Source of the DNA: Lunularia cruciata
Lineage: Eukaryota > Streptophyta > Marchantiopsida > Lunulariales > Lunulariaceae
Direction of reading: 5' to 3'
DNA length: 64,000 nucleotides
Assembly (NCBI GenBank): GCA_948567375.1
Contig: OX419756.1
Coordinates: 2,857,001 to 2,921,000, forward strand
Shown piece by piece: positions 25,390-38,980 of the stretch (positions are counted from its first letter, which is position 1; each line of letters opens with the position of its first letter). Made by a program: the position numbers and the translations under genes. Below the pieces are notes generated by a model. The model made no database searches. It had not been told where the DNA came from and worked only from the letters and a program-made list of their open reading frames with translations.

Positions 25390-27005
25390 GTCCGAAACAA
25401 ATCTCTTAGAAAAATTATTATCTAGATCCCATTAGTATGGATGGTATATGTTCTGTGGTTGACATTGGTTTTTATATATGATATATATTTTATTATTCTT
25501 TAAATTTTAATGTTGTCAATAATTATATATTTAAATTTATTTGGAAATAGATCAATAATATATTATTTTAAGTATTTCAGCATTGTATAATTCTAGAGCT
25601 AATATTGTTAAATATAGTTGAGATTTAGAGCTTTTGGTTTGGACTTTTATTAAGGACTGCATATAATGATGAGAAGATTTAAGATAACAGTTTAACTGGG
25701 TTATAATTATTATTTATTTAGAAAAAAATTTATTATAATCTATTCTAATTTTATTTGATCAAGAGTAGATTCAAATTCTATATTATTGAACATTAATAAT
25801 CCATCTTAATATTTCTAAACTCCTAACTCCTAAAAAATTGCTTAATTTACCTTTAATCTTCATTGCAACTATAGTATACTACTTGTTCAATATGTGTATG
25901 AATAAACGAGAAACATAAAATCAAAATATGGAATACTCATCACAATCTAGTTACAACTTGCAACTCTATTTTCTTTCCAAAACTAAAATATATACTCATC
26001 TACCATTAGATATCTTTAAGAATTCATAGGTAATTATATAGGATTAGTATGTCTACTTGAAAGCTTCTTCTTTCTAGTTGGTCCCATCTTCCAGCACTTT
26101 TACTAAATATTGTAGATATCCAAACCATTTTATATATAGGTTTTTGCAAGATGATTTCTATAAAGAGACACTTTTATCTAGTTATAATATATAGTAGTAA
26201 ATATTAAATTAAAACAGAATAAAGAATCTAAGATAATTGAAAAATAAAAAAATAATTTATTTTCAATAAATAATAATTATAGTAGGATGATAAATTCCAT
26301 ATATTATTAAAAGTAATTTATTATGGCCATCTATGTAATAATATGGAGTTAGTAGAGCTTAATGGATTAGTAAAATAAACTAAATATAATAATGAATTCT
26401 AAAAATATTCTAGAAACATCTAAAGAAACTTATTGATAAAAGGTTCTAAAAGAAAATTCTTGATGAGAATATTTTTAGGTACCTTCCAAGGATTAAGTAA
26501 TCTGTATCCCAAGATAACAATAATATTAGCTTGTATATTTAGTGGACGACTTCTAAAAGGAAATTTCTTTGCTAGCTTAATTTGCACTCTAAGAAGGTAA
26601 TTTTGAGAAGGAAGTTTCTTTGAAAACTTCTCATGAACCTTGTATTGTTTCATTATAAATACCAAATCCAAACTCATGCCAAGCATTCAAGAATTTTTTG
26701 TAAATTCAATCCTGAGAAATTCACATAACAACACGTCACATACACGATTAAAAGAACATCAAGGACAACAAGATATAACATGGTTCACTTCCTATCGCAA
26801 AAGCTACCTTTGAATAGTCTCATACCCAACACTTTATTAATGCACCACTTAGAATATATAGGTTTAGAGAGGATAGTCACTCTTCTTGAATACCTGCCAT
26901 CTAAACCGTCTAGATTACACAAGATTGAGTACCATATGAACAACATGTGACTTACGGTATATTTTGCACTTGGTGGCCTGTCCGTCAATGTCAACCCTCA
27001 ATATA
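25390..27005 (-). mobile_element. AT-rich flank and Ty1/copia LTR, copy 4
   Basis: Corresponds to 8880-10511. The LTR TATA box lies near 26653 (CATTATAAATACC on the plus strand). From 26508 onward it is duplicated again at 30062. No gene is seen. Confidence 0.6.
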
Positions 27006-27009
27006 AGCT

Positions 27010-27626
27010 CAAATAGTATGACATGTTTTAACAATCTCCACCTTGGCTTGTATTCTATCTAAGCAACAAAATTTTTGAAATTTTTTTTGCTTCATTTATC
27101 ATGATTAGCAATACGAACGTTTAATAAGTTCATGCATAACTTGAACTTCTCAATAAGAACATGTTTAGTTAACATATCAATTACATTAATTTCTATATTT
27201 ACATTTTGCAAATTAATCTCTCCATTTGTCACCACTTCCTTGATAAAATGGTTTCTCACATCAATATGCATTGTTCTTGAATGATATATTTGATTCTTGG
27301 CCAAATGAATAACACTTTGGTTATGACACTAAAGTTTGGAATTCATTTTTGGGAGTCTTGTATTCTTGGCTAATCTTTGTATCCATATGCATATAGCAAC
27401 GATAGTGGTTTCCATATGTTCAGCCTCTATAGTTTGTATTTGAAAGAACAACAATTGGTTAGAGAATAAACTTCCAACTTATTGGACCACCAACAATTAT
27501 AAATATAAATTGAGTTGTAGACTTTTTCTTATACAAATCTCTTGCCAAATAGAAATCTGCATACCTTGTAATCACTCTTTGGTGTTCTTCTTCACATTAA
27601 AGATAATACCAATATTTATAATCCTT
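27010..27626 (-). pseudogene. Ty1/copia RNase H remnant, copy 4 (5' part replaced)
   Basis: The minus-strand frame 27304-27092 carries KNQIYHSRTMHIDVRNHFIK, EVVTNGEINL and DMLTKHVLIEKFKLC. At 27626 the copia sequence stops abruptly inside ATTTATAATCCTTT and joins block X at a position equivalent to 3137. The same copia sequence continues uninterrupted in the duplicate at 30652-32300. Confidence 0.7.
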
Positions 27627-30061
27627 TGAGATATCTGAGGCATTTAGCCTCATAAGTAGAAAAGATGAGAATAGCCTCAAAATAAAAAGTATCGTTTGTT
27701 TGGTCCACTAGATAATATTTCACAGTTATGGGTTTCACACTTTCCTGTGGGAGCCTCCCAAAATGTGCTGCTTTCCCAGGTCTGCTAATGGAGTAGAGTG
27801 TCTGAAACATTCAAACGGAGCTGTTGTATAGATAACCTGGCGAATGAGTGGTGCTGCAACATTTGGAAAGGACAGGAGAGGTTAAGAAAGCCGGACTCTA
27901 ACGACGTACGCATTTCTTGTTACATGGCCTTTACTTGCATCCAGCCAAACAAAATCAGGAGATTCAGAACCGTTGTATTTCAACCCAAACAATATCAATC
28001 TTCCAAAAGCAAACCCTGGATTTGCATCACCCCACTGTGTATACACTGAATGACTGACCCTTACTTGCGCACAACCAATCGCGCAAACTCGTCCAAAGTC
28101 ATCCGAAGGGCAATCCTGTTTTAGACAGGATTACTTTTGACTAAAACTGCCCTAAACCAAGCTTGAGAGAAGGCATGTTCAGATCAAATGAAGCATACTT
28201 GTTCTGGAAGTTCCTTGACGTGACACAGCCTGTTCTAGTTGGATGTTCAAAAATCTAAACTTCCTAAGCTTTCAACTCACTTTGCTCTTGCGACGTGAGT
28301 TGAAAAGCACGTGAACTCGCATACTTGCATTATGGCCAAGACCTCACAAACATTCGTGCACTTCGGTGGAGACATCAAACTGCATTGAGCACCGTGTACG
28401 AACTTGCAGTAGGTAGTTCTCTTCGGCGTTTCCATTTTCCACTAGATATTTAGCCCAGATTTTTCAGAAGCTCGTACATTTTGGTGGACTATGGATCTAC
28501 TCATATGGATCTACCCAAATGCACGAGCATCTCAAAAGTCTACAGGCATAAATGATAAATCGATAACCCAGACATTAAACCAAGAAGCTTCTCTAATAGT
28601 ACTATCCAGATGATGAATCGAAATTGCGTCGCCCTTCAAGACATTTGCATCCCAGTTCCAAGACTATTGTCCAATGTTGAGCCGAGCTCGATTAGGATGT
28701 TTACTCTGTTTCGGACAGTGTGCTATCGTCATCGTTTAACGCATAGACGACAACCAAACATCCACGTCCATGTCATCAGTCCACACCGACGAGAAAGGAT
28801 GTCAAGACTCGCTACCTCTCTCTGCCTATCTCTCTCCTCCCTGTGTGATAAGTCCAAAGTTACAACGAGGCATGTCAATGCTCACTCTCGTATCAGTCGT
28901 TTACGGCTCCGAGGATAACAGACGCCTGGCGGGCCCCAACCCGATTCGTGTGAGAAACACAAACACACAGACACCACAAGCCTACACTTCGAGCCCACAG
29001 AAACTCTAATGCTCGCCCTCAAGCCATAACCTAACGAAATGAAGTCAATCGATCTTCTCGGAGTTTTGCTCCGCTGACCTCCTTAAATCAATTCTGTAAT
29101 TGTGACGACAGAACGCCTATCTTCCTACTCAGAACAAAACACTCAAAACTGGATCGGTGCTCTACCTTCACTCTCCAGTCCCCAAACCGTACTCCTGCGA
29201 AGCACAACCATGACCCTGTGAAGTCTGATACGCGAAAACTCAGCAGACATTCACAAGGCCAGGCTTCCTTCCCAGCGAGGTCTCCGATGTCTGCAGCCAG
29301 GAAACCCTAGCTCTGATGATCAGATTTGAGTGATCTCTTTCTCTCCTCTCTCTCCTCTAAAGAAGGCCGGCAACAATTGGCAATGCCTACAGCGCACAGT
29401 TCAGAGCCACAAGTCCTTCCTCACTGCGCTGGTTAGCCAAGGTTCATACATCCATCCATCGACGTTCATACATCATGGACACTTTAGGTCTAGTGGCTCT
29501 CTCAAGAGTTAGGTGCGGTTTAGATATTCACACCCGTCATCTTCTCTCCTTCAATGAGTTTCCATTTACATTTGGTTTACCATCCTCATTTTCTTTCTTC
29601 ATTTATGAATGAGATTCTACCTCGGATACAATAGTGGATACAATGGTGATCCATATGACACAAGGTTATTTTGGGATACAAAGATTAGTTATCTATAATG
29701 CCATCAATGATATAGTGTTTATTTAGCACACTAAGTCTGACACATTTCTCAAGGAATGCACAAGAGCTTATCATGTTAGGCGTTAGGAGTACCACTCTCA
29801 CTCTCATACTTTTCAATATATTTTAGACTATATGTGTCCATTACTCTACTGAATGCAATGGTTGGTGTAATCCATAGGAGAGCAATCACATTAGATGATA
29901 TTTCTCTTCATGCTCCAGTTGTGTGTAGATCATATGACTTGCATAGCTAGGATATCTTAGGTGCAGTAGGGCAGATTTTTCATACAGACTCTATTGGGGC
30001 TTAGCCCCATTTTACCTATTTTGTCTCTACCTTGTACAGCTTGATGGGGTCTTCCCATCCT
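27627..30061 (-). repeat. Repeat block X, copy 4 (subtype a) plus LINE-like tail
   Basis: Equivalent to 3137-5573 of unit 1 and very similar to it. It ends inside the LINE-like 3' UTR (GGGGTCTTCCCATCCTTTG), where the sequence jumps back into the copia LTR at a point equal to 26508. It is therefore the middle part of a duplication of about 3.55 kb, not an independent insertion. Confidence 0.6.
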
Positions 30062-31186
30062 TTGTATCCCAAGATAACAATAATCTTAGCTTGTATATTT
30101 AGTGGACTACTTCTAAAAGGAAATTTCTTTGCTAGCTTAATTTGCACTCTAAGAAGGTAATTTTGAGAAGGAAGTTTCTTTGAAAACTTCTCTTGAACCT
30201 TGTATTGTTTCATTATAAATACCAAATCCAAACTCATGCCAAGCATTCAAGAATTTTTTGTAAATTTAATCCTGAGAAATTCACATAACAACACGTCACA
30301 TACACGATTAAAAGAACATCAAGGACAACAAGATATAACATGGTTCACTTCCTATCGCAAAAGCTACCTTTGAATAGTCTCATACCTAACACTTTATTAA
30401 TGCACCACTTAGAATATATAGGTTTAGAGAGGATAGTCACTCTTCTTGAATACCTGCCATCTAAACCGTCTAGCCTACACAAGATTGAGTACCATATGAA
30501 CAACATGTGACTTAAGGTATATTTTGCACTTGGTGGCCTGTCCGTCAATGTCAACACTCAATATAAGCTCAAATAGCATGACATGTTTTAACAATCTTCA
30601 CCTTGGCTTGTATTCTATCTAAGCAACAAAATTTTTGAAATTTTTTTTGCTTCATTTATCATGATTAGCAATACGAACGTTTAATAAGTTCATGCATAAC
30701 TTGAACTTCTCAATAAGAACATGTTTAGTTAACATATCAATTACATTAATTTCTATATTTACATTTTGCAAATTAATCTCTCCATTTGTCACCACTTCCT
30801 TGATAAAATGGTTTCTCACATCAATATGCATTGTTCTTGAATGATATATTTGATTCTTGGCCAAATGAATAACACTTTGGTTATGACACTAAAGTTTGGA
30901 ATTCATTTTTGGGAGTCTTGTATTCTTGGCTAATCTTTGTATCCATATGCATATAGCAACGATAGTGGTTTCCATATGTTCAGCCTCTATAGTTTGTATT
31001 TGAAAGAACAACAATTGGTTAGAGAATAAACTTCCAACTTATTGGACCACCAACAATTATAAATATAAATTGAGTTGTAGACTTTTTCTTATACAAATCT
31101 CTTGCCAAATAGAAATCTGCATACCTTGTAATCACTCTTTGGTGTTCTTCTTCACATTAAAGATAATACCAATATTTATAATCCTT
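30062..31186 (-). repeat. Second copy of 26508-27626 (copia LTR end and RNase H)
   Basis: Nearly identical to 26508-27626, including the LTR TATA box and the RNase H frame at 30864-30652 (KNQIYHSRTMHIDVRNHFIK). The two copies bracket block X copy 4. The near-identity shows a recent event. Confidence 0.8.
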
Positions 31187-32305
31187 TTCAAGTAACAAAG
31201 AATTCATTTAACATTTTCCTATTTCCTAGTGGTATTTATAAAATAAAATATCAATACTTATAATCTCTTTCAAGTATTCACAAAAAACATAAACAAAATA
31301 TCCACTTAACACTTTCCCAATGTAATTTTCCTGGATTTGCCTTATATCAACTCCCAATACTCACATCTTAAGAAAGGTATGGTCTAGTAATTTTGTTGTA
31401 CACCTGTTCTTATCCAAATCTCTTACAAAATAGGAATCTACAAGCCTTTGTAATTACTCTTTGTTGATCTTTCTTCACATCAAAGATATCAACTCCTAAT
31501 ACTCACATCTTAAGAAAGGTATGGTCTAGTAATTTTGTTGTATACCTTTTCTTATCCAAATCTCTTACAAAATAGGAATCTACAAGCCTTGTAATTACTC
31601 TTTGTTACTTGTTGTTGGTCTTTCTTCACATCAAAGATAATCCAATATTTAGTCCATTTCTGATAATGCCAATATTTAGTCCATTTCTGAGTAACAAAAC
31701 ATTCACTTTTAACACCTTCCCAATGGTACCTATCAAAAATAATACCAATATTTATAACCCCAATATTTTTAGTCCCATTCAAAGTATTTGATTAACACCG
31801 TCCCAATGTTAATTTCCTAGACTAGCCATATATCAACTCACAATACTCGCAACATGATAGATGTTCGGTCTAGTGCATACCATTGCTTACATTAGACTCC
31901 CAAAAGCACTTGCAGAAGGACTAAATTAATTTTCTCTCTTTTTCATTGGAGGATTGAGCCAGTAATATCCTAAAATGACTTTCTCTCTTCTTCATTTGAT
32001 GGATTGAGTCAATAATATCCTAAAATGACTTGCCAATGGAATTTTCCATTCTGCGTGCCAAAAGTCTGCAAATTATCATTCCAAATATCTCATTTGAGAT
32101 ACCCATAAATTTCCCTTGCTCTTGTCTTAATGGTTTCAGTCCCAACCACCACTTAGAAAAACCCAAAATTTTCACCTGGCCGCGCTTTCAATTTCTCCAG
32201 ATCAACGATCTCCACCTCGTCCATCAACATATCATCTAAATATAAGATAATACCAAGAGAAGTAAATCAAGAACCGACCCCTATATCATCTTCATGTAAT
32301 GCCAA
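31187..32305 (-). pseudogene. Ty1/copia remnant, continuation of copy 4
   Basis: Colinear with 11100-12270, with only two copies of the AATATTTAGTCCATTTCTG motif (about 31645-31690) and extra partial duplications around 31480-31600. No readable protein motif remains beyond scattered RT/RNase H residues. Confidence 0.6.
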
Positions 32306-32309
32306 CACA

Positions 32310-34880
32310 AGTAAATAAAAAATCCCTAGGTTCATTGACACTGATTTACTCTGCTTTACATCGCGATGCGGATTTGCACCTGGAGCTGGTGCTTCTTCGC
32401 ACCTGCTACGATAGGCGCAAAAGTGGAATTTAGATGTCACTCAGATCACACTACAGCTATGAATGAATCCCGGTACGTGTAGTTGCTGCTCGTTATGTTT
32501 GGCCGGTCAGCTTGTACTAAGTACTGGAACATGTTCAATTCTTTGGACTCTGGTCTGCACAATCGCAGATGACCTGCACGCACCGTGATGAAATTTGGTC
32601 CCACACCGTGCAGATGCTTCCTGAAGCATTCCGTATTGATAATTTTTCTTGACGATCCATACTACGAGCTGGTCCCTATTTTTTGAGAGATTTTCATGCA
32701 TCTCCTGATGATCAGTTCACTGGGTAGTTTAAACGCAATGGTAAGACTATCCTCCTGGCTGAGCCATTAGCCTCCTAAGTAGAAAGGATCAGATTGATAA
32801 AGGCATGGTTTGTTTGGACAGATCCACTAAATAATATTTCACAGTTACGAAATAAAAATTTGCTACTGGGGGAGCCTCCCAAAAAATGTGCTACTTTTTC
32901 AGATCTGCTAATGGAGTAGAGTGTCGGAAACATTCAAAAGGAGCTGTTGTATAGATAACCTGGCGAATGAGTGGTGGTGCAGCATCTGGAGAAGAAAGGA
33001 GAGGTTAAATAAGCCAGACAGAAACGATGTGCGCATTGCTTGTTACATGACCTTTACTTGCGTCCAGCTAAACAAAATCAGGAGATTCAGAACCGTAGAC
33101 CAGACGACTTGCATAGCTCGGATATCTTAGGTGCAGTGGGGCAGATCTCTCATATAGACTCTATTGGGGCTTAGCCCCATTTTACCTTTTTCATCTCTCC
33201 CTTGTACGGCCTGATGGGATCTTCCCATCGTTCTTTTTTTCTACGCAGTCATCCTTCTTCTTTGAACCGTTATATTTCAACCCAAACAATATCAATCCTC
33301 CAAAAGCAGACCCTGGATTTGCATCACCCCACTGCGTATACACTGAATGACTGACCGTTACTTGCCCACAATCAATCGCGCAAACTCGTCCAAAGTCATC
33401 CGAAGGGCAATCCTGTTTAAGACAGGAGTACTTTTGATTAAAACTTCCCTGATCCAAGCTTGAGAGAAGGCATGTTCAGATCAAAAGAAGCATACTTGTT
33501 CTGTAAGTTACTTGAAGCGACACAGCCTGTTCTAGTTACATGTTCAAAGATGATACACACCTCAAGTGGCTTTAGTCTTGCAAAGTGAGTTGAAACGCAC
33601 GTAAACTCGCATCCTTGCATTATGGCCAAGACCTTACATACATTCTTGCACTTCGGTGGAGACATCAAACTGCATTGAGCATCGTGTACGAACTTGCAGT
33701 AGATAGCTCTCTTCGGCGTTTTCATTTTCCACTAGATATTTAGCCCAGATTTTTCAGACGCTCGAACATTTTGGTGGACTATGCATCTACCCAAATGCAC
33801 GAGCATCTCAAAAGTCTACAGGCATAAATAATAAATCGATAACCCAGATATTGAACCAAGAAGCTTCTCTGATAGTACTATCCAGATGATAAATCGAAAT
33901 TGCCCCGCCCTTCGAGACATTTGCATCTCACTTCCAAGACCATTGTGCAATTTCGAGCCGAGCTCGACTAGCATGTCTACTCTGTTTCGGACAATTGTGC
34001 TATTGTCATCGTTGAACGCATAGACGACAACCAAACATCCACGTCCACGTCATCAGTCCACAGCGAAGAGAAAGGATGTCAAGACTCGCTACCTCTCTCT
34101 GCGTATGTCTCTGCTGCCTGTGTGATCGTCCAAAGTTACAACGAAGCATGTCAATGCTCACTCTCGTATCAGTCGTTCACGGCTACGAGGATCATAGACG
34201 CCTGGCGTGCCCCAACCCGATTTGTGTGATAAACACAAACACACACAGACACCACAAGCCAACACTTCGAGCCCACGGAAACTCTGATGCTCGCCCTCAA
34301 CCGATAACCTAACGAAATGAAATCGATCGATCTTATCGGAGTTTTGCTCCGCTGACCTCCTTAAAATTAATTCGGTAGTTGTGACGACAGAACGCCTATC
34401 TTCCTAGTCAGTACAAGACACTCAAAACTCTGGATCAGTGCTCTATCTCACTCTCCAGTCCCCAAACCGTACTCCTAAGAAGCTCACACATGAACCTATG
34501 AAGTTTCCTGCGAGAACTCAGCAGACATTTACAGGGCCAGGCTTCCGTCCCAGCGAGGTCTGCGATGTCTGCAGCCAGGAAACCCTACCTCTGATGATCA
34601 CCGTTTCAGTGCTTTCTTTCTATCCTCTCCTCACTCCTCTCGCCTGGCTCCCAGGCGTGAGAACTTCGCGCTGTCATAAAGAAGGCCGGTAACACTTGGC
34701 AATGCCTACCGCGCACAGTTCAGAGCTATAAGTCTTCCTCACTGCGCCGGTTAGCCAAGGTTCATACATCCATCGACGTTCTGACTCCGGTATTAATACC
34801 TTCATACAGCATGGCACTTTAGGTCTCTCAAGAGATAAGTGCAGTTTAGATATTCGCATTTTCGATCTTACAACTACTAG
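32310..34880 (-). repeat. Repeat block X, copy 5 (subtype b)
   Basis: Corresponds to copy 2 but is longer at its minus-strand 5' side: it continues through the CT-rich leader region (about 34600-34860) that copy 2 has lost. It shares the LINE-tail insertion with copy 2. Minus-strand open stretches at 34034-33816 and 33725-33438 are the longest in any copy but match nothing I recognise. Confidence 0.55.
33097..33263 (+). mobile_element. 5'-truncated LINE-like insertion, shared with 13043-13211
   Basis: The same insertion point and the same flanking GAACCGT repeats (33090-33096 and 33264-33270) as at 13043. The shared position shows that block X copies 2 and 5 descend from one copy that received this insertion before the large tandem duplication. 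Confidence 0.6.
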
Positions 34881-36012
34881 GTTCCATTTAGGTTTAGTTC
34901 ACCCATATGCATCTTTTTAATTCAGGTGTGGGTATAGTTCTACGTGATAGGTAACAATGATCCTTATGACACTATGTCTCGTTGGAAGACAAAAGATAAG
35001 TATCCATGGTCCCGTTAGAGAGTTAGTGTTTGTTACAACATTAGAGAGTGGATACCTTGCGTGGATAGAGTATTTATATGCTTTGCAAATGATGTGAGTT
35101 AGAGCAAATTTATACTTGGTCCGACATGATCATATGATAATGGTAGGATATTGTGGTTATTGGTCTTAGGCGTGATATTGGTTTGGAGAGAATGATTATT
35201 CATCCTCTAGGATGGGTGACGAGCAAAGTAATAGCATGCAAAATCTCCAAATATAGGGGTATGCAACAAGGTCACCTCTTTGTTCCTTTAGCCTTGGAAT
35301 AATATGGAACAATGGACATGACATTAGACACATTTGTCAAAGAATGTACAAGAGCATATTAGACATCACGGAATACTACTCTCACTTTCATATTTTGTAG
35401 TATACTTTAGACATTATGTGTCCATTGCTCTACAAAAAACATTAGTTGGTGCAGTCTATAGGAGAGCAATTACACTGGTCATGCTTCTTTGGATGCTCCA
35501 ATAGTTTGTAAACCTGACGGCTTGCATAACTCGGATCTCCTAGGTGCAATAGTGCAGTTTTCTCAAATTGATACCATTGGAGCTTAATCCCATTTTACAT
35601 CTTTTGTCCCTTCCTTGTACAGCTTGATGGGGTCCTCCCATCCTTCATGTGTTCTACATGGTTGCCTTTTTGATTAGATATTACAATTTGAGTCTAGCCT
35701 CATTTTACATCGTTTGTCACTCTCTTGTACGGCTTCACTGGTCTTCCATCCTTTGTGTTTGCTACACCGTGGCCTTTTCTCCTTTAGATGTTACAAAAGT
35801 TATTTTTCAACTTCCAGAAATTATTTTTTGGGAGGTTAATGGGAGATCTCCTAATATGTCACGCGATGTGAGGAAATCCATTCGTCTTACAAAGAAAAAG
35901 AAGAAGACTCATGTAGCCTCTTGCAATGTTCCGGGTCATAAAACATGACTAGTAAACTTTACATGCTCCAGGTGGTCCATGAAACTTAACCACCAAAAAA
36001 TGACCAGAAAAA
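34881..36012 (+). pseudogene. Diverged LINE-like C-terminal fragments
   Basis: Colinear with 5155-6620 but more diverged. Traces of FVKECTRAY, the SLSFSYFVVYF-like segment and the DLHNSDLLGAIVQ-like tail remain near 35330-35580. Two 3' UTR repeats follow at about 35590-35660 and 35695-35785 (CTTGTACRGCTTSAYKGG). No intact frame. Confidence 0.4.
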
Positions 36013-36015
36013 GTG

Positions 36016-38980
36016 TGTCACGTCATTTGTAGTGTAGCATCTAGATTGCTCGGATATTGGAGTTGCAGTGATAGTAGTTAGAGTTATTTCAGCAGTCTCT
36101 CAAAGACTACTTTCCGACAGTCAAATTTTGTGTTCAGGATACTGAGTTCATAGTGAGGCCCACTGTCACTTTAGACCGTTTGCACTATCGAGTGTGCCGT
36201 CAACAGGACCATTACGGTTTCAGACCTAGCTTGAGTCCAATGGTATACTTTTAAAGTGCAGCTCCAGAGAACTCACTTCTCTGATGTTGAGTCTTCGAGT
36301 TCCTGGCTATGGTGGACAAAGGCCGGTGAACGTCACCTAGATTCTCTTAGCTAGAGTGGCTTGATTGTAATCAGTGCCTAGTTGTTGGCAATTTATAGAG
36401 TGATAGATCAAGTAATGATCTGAGTTGAGTGGATTCAAGAGTTGTAAATCTAATCTAGATCCTCTTTGTCTATATAATAAAGAGAAGGTGCTCCCTTGGG
36501 GCATCTAATGTTTGAGTGTGCAATCTGTGTTTTCTCTCTTTTCTTGTCCTTGGAGTATTACAGTAAACATATATTCTTCTTCTTGATCCTCACCTTTTGA
36601 GTCTTTTGCTTCCTACTCCAAAGACACATCTATGGCCTCAACATTCATTCTTGGTCACTTAGGTGGGTAGGTTTTGAGACCTTGATAGAGTCATCCTTGT
36701 CTTTGTTGTCTTCACTAAGATGGTGATCTCTTCTTCATCCACTAGCATGAATCTTTTAGTCATGATTACATTAGAGAAGTGAAATCAGTGGGAAATTGGG
36801 TGCATGAACTTTGAGTGTTGGTGGTATCTCCAAGCTTGGTGAATCGTTGGTAGCTCAATTGAACTTCAGTTTTTCCCTGGTGTGTAGAAGCATTGCTTGA
36901 TGGAGATTTGGCAGTAAGGCAGATGGTGTGCGGAAGCGCTGGCCAAATTTTGAGCATAGAAGGAGAAAATTTTGAGTAGTGGTTGTGATTTTGAGCTCAA
37001 GAGGTGAAAGCATTACCAATTTGTTGTAAGTTGGGCTCAAAAAGTAAAATTAAAGGTGGAGTTGAGAAGCTATTCTCATGAATTTGTGATTTGGAGAAAT
37101 CAATGTTTTCAATTTGACTTGAGTGAAGAGTTAGCGGAAGATTTGGTGGTCAGCCAACTTTAGGGTTTATATCAAATTTTACATCAGATTTTACATCAGA
37201 TTTTGACCAAATTTGGAGTAGTTTTGCTAGTTTGGAGTACTTTCACTAAATTTTGGAGGAGGTTCAAAGTGGCAAGAAGAAATGCCTCATTTGACTGAAT
37301 CTTGGCATTTAGAGGCTTTGGGGCATAGGGCTGTGAAGACCTAAAAGGGCCAACAAGCCAGCTTGTTGGCATGAGGCTAGCTAGTGTAGAGTAGATATTG
37401 GTCATTGGTTGGCAAAATCTACCTTTCTTTCCAGATTGTGTGCAACAAGGTTTGACTCCCAGATCTCTTGTTCCTAGACTGGTGCCCTAGCCAACTAGTC
37501 CACCTTCACTTGTTATCCTAGTGACTGTGCCACTGTTATTTATACACTTGTAGCTTTGGCTAGGAGAGGCAGTTTGATCCCATTCTTGGTGATCCTGGTA
37601 GCTTAGGACTTAAATACAAATTTATCTTATGTCAAATGCCAAATGGTGGTAGAGTCAGTCCCATATTGTTTTATGAGATGGAGAGTTTAGTTTAGATTTC
37701 TTGTGCTTGAACCCCCTCTATTCTCTGCTTCTTGTTTGTGCATCATGTTTGTGTGAGATGCCTTGACTTTTGAGCGTTGGTGCTCTGGTGTGCTCTTGGT
37801 AGTGACGCTGGAGTGATGCTCAATCAGACTATCTTTGTTTTGCTCCGGTGAGATGGGAAGTGATGACTTGCAGATCGTGAGAGTGCATGTTGTGATGGCA
37901 AGTTACAGGTTGCTCTTTCCCCTAGTGTAGTTATCTCGGTTAGAGTTACATTAGTGGGTGGTGCTTAGTTGGTGTTGGCACTTGGTGAGGTACTTGCAGT
38001 TGCAGTTTGTGATTCCGATTTGCTATTGTAGTTTGCGGTTGTAGTTACTTTGTCACGCGGAGTTCTTTGGGGATGCTAGAGAAGATAGCCCTGCAATACG
38101 TAGTGGGTTTACTTTGAGTGGTACTCGGTATCAGCCTATATCTCAGGTCCCAGTGAGAGAGGAGATTGACTCTGAGTTGGAGTTTGACACATGAGTTGAT
38201 TTAGTTGATAGTGCACTTGGTGTGTCCGCACCGTTGTTGTGGGACATGGACAAGATTTATGGGACCTCCAAAGGCCCTAGGCATTACTTTGGTATAGTTT
38301 GTACCATTGAGTTGGATGACTTCATCCAAGAGTTTGATAGTTGGTATGGTCTACAGTAGATGCGGAACCCGACTTTGTTTACACCCTTCATGGCATGGAA
38401 AGGGTTGTTTTAGCATCTGGAGGGTCCGTCGATGGATGACTACCATGAGTTTAGGAGAGCTCATTTGGAGGAGATCAAGTTATGGAGACAATATTGGTCT
38501 TTGAACTATGTCTTTATCACTTCAGGTTTGGTGGCCAAGAGTAGATTGGTTGTACCTACAAGTTTTAACTCAAGTAGTGTTGGTGGAGCTAGTGGAGGTG
38601 CACTAGCTAGAGATAGTGCTACTACAAATGGAGGTACCACTACAGGAGGTGGTGTGGTACCAGGGTTTAAGCCCATGGTGGAGTTCTTCTAGTGTTTGAG
38701 GCTGAAGTACAAGGGAGTGCAGATTGACAAGTTGAGGAGCTTGCATGAGTTGGTGAGCGTCACCAGGATTTTCTTAGCTAGAGTGGGTGTGGCTTGACTG
38801 TAATCAGTGCCCAATTGTTGGCAGTTTATAGAGTGACAGGTCAAGTACTAATCTGAGTTGAGTGGATTCAAGAGTTGTAAACAATCTGATTATTGTGGCA
38901 CTTTAAAACCTATGTATGACTTATGTGTGAGTTGTGCTTCTATAGTGTATGATGTTGACAATGATGTATATTGTGTAGTG
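36016..38980 (+). mobile_element. Old, internally deleted Ty3/gypsy element of the methyltransferase family
   Basis: It lies on the plus strand, opposite to the young copy at 40586-55124. The 5' terminal repeat starts TGTCACGTCATTTGTAG at 36016. The leader carries decayed ACATCAGATTTT repeats (about 37170-37200), a palindrome at 37349-37370 and a primer-site-like TGGTGGTAGAGTC at about 37649. A gag fragment follows, then a direct jump at about 38750 into the 3' terminal repeat. Protease, methyltransferase and pol are all deleted. AGTG flanks the insertion (36012-36015 and 38977-38980), and the empty site is readable near 6625. It is much more diverged than the young copies, with many C-to-T type changes. 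Confidence 0.75.
38247..38750 (+). pseudogene. Gag remnant of the old Ty3/gypsy copy
   Basis: From an ATG at 38247 the frame reads TIELDDFIQEFDSW, MRNPTLFTPFMAWKGLF, MDDYHEFRRAHLEE and GFKPMVEFF, clearly the same gag as residues 103-270 of the young copy. At least three codons are TAG where the young copy has a glutamine or leucine codon. The ATG aligned with Met103 of the young frame supports that Met as the true gag start. The reading breaks off at about 38750, where the element is deleted. Confidence 0.75.
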
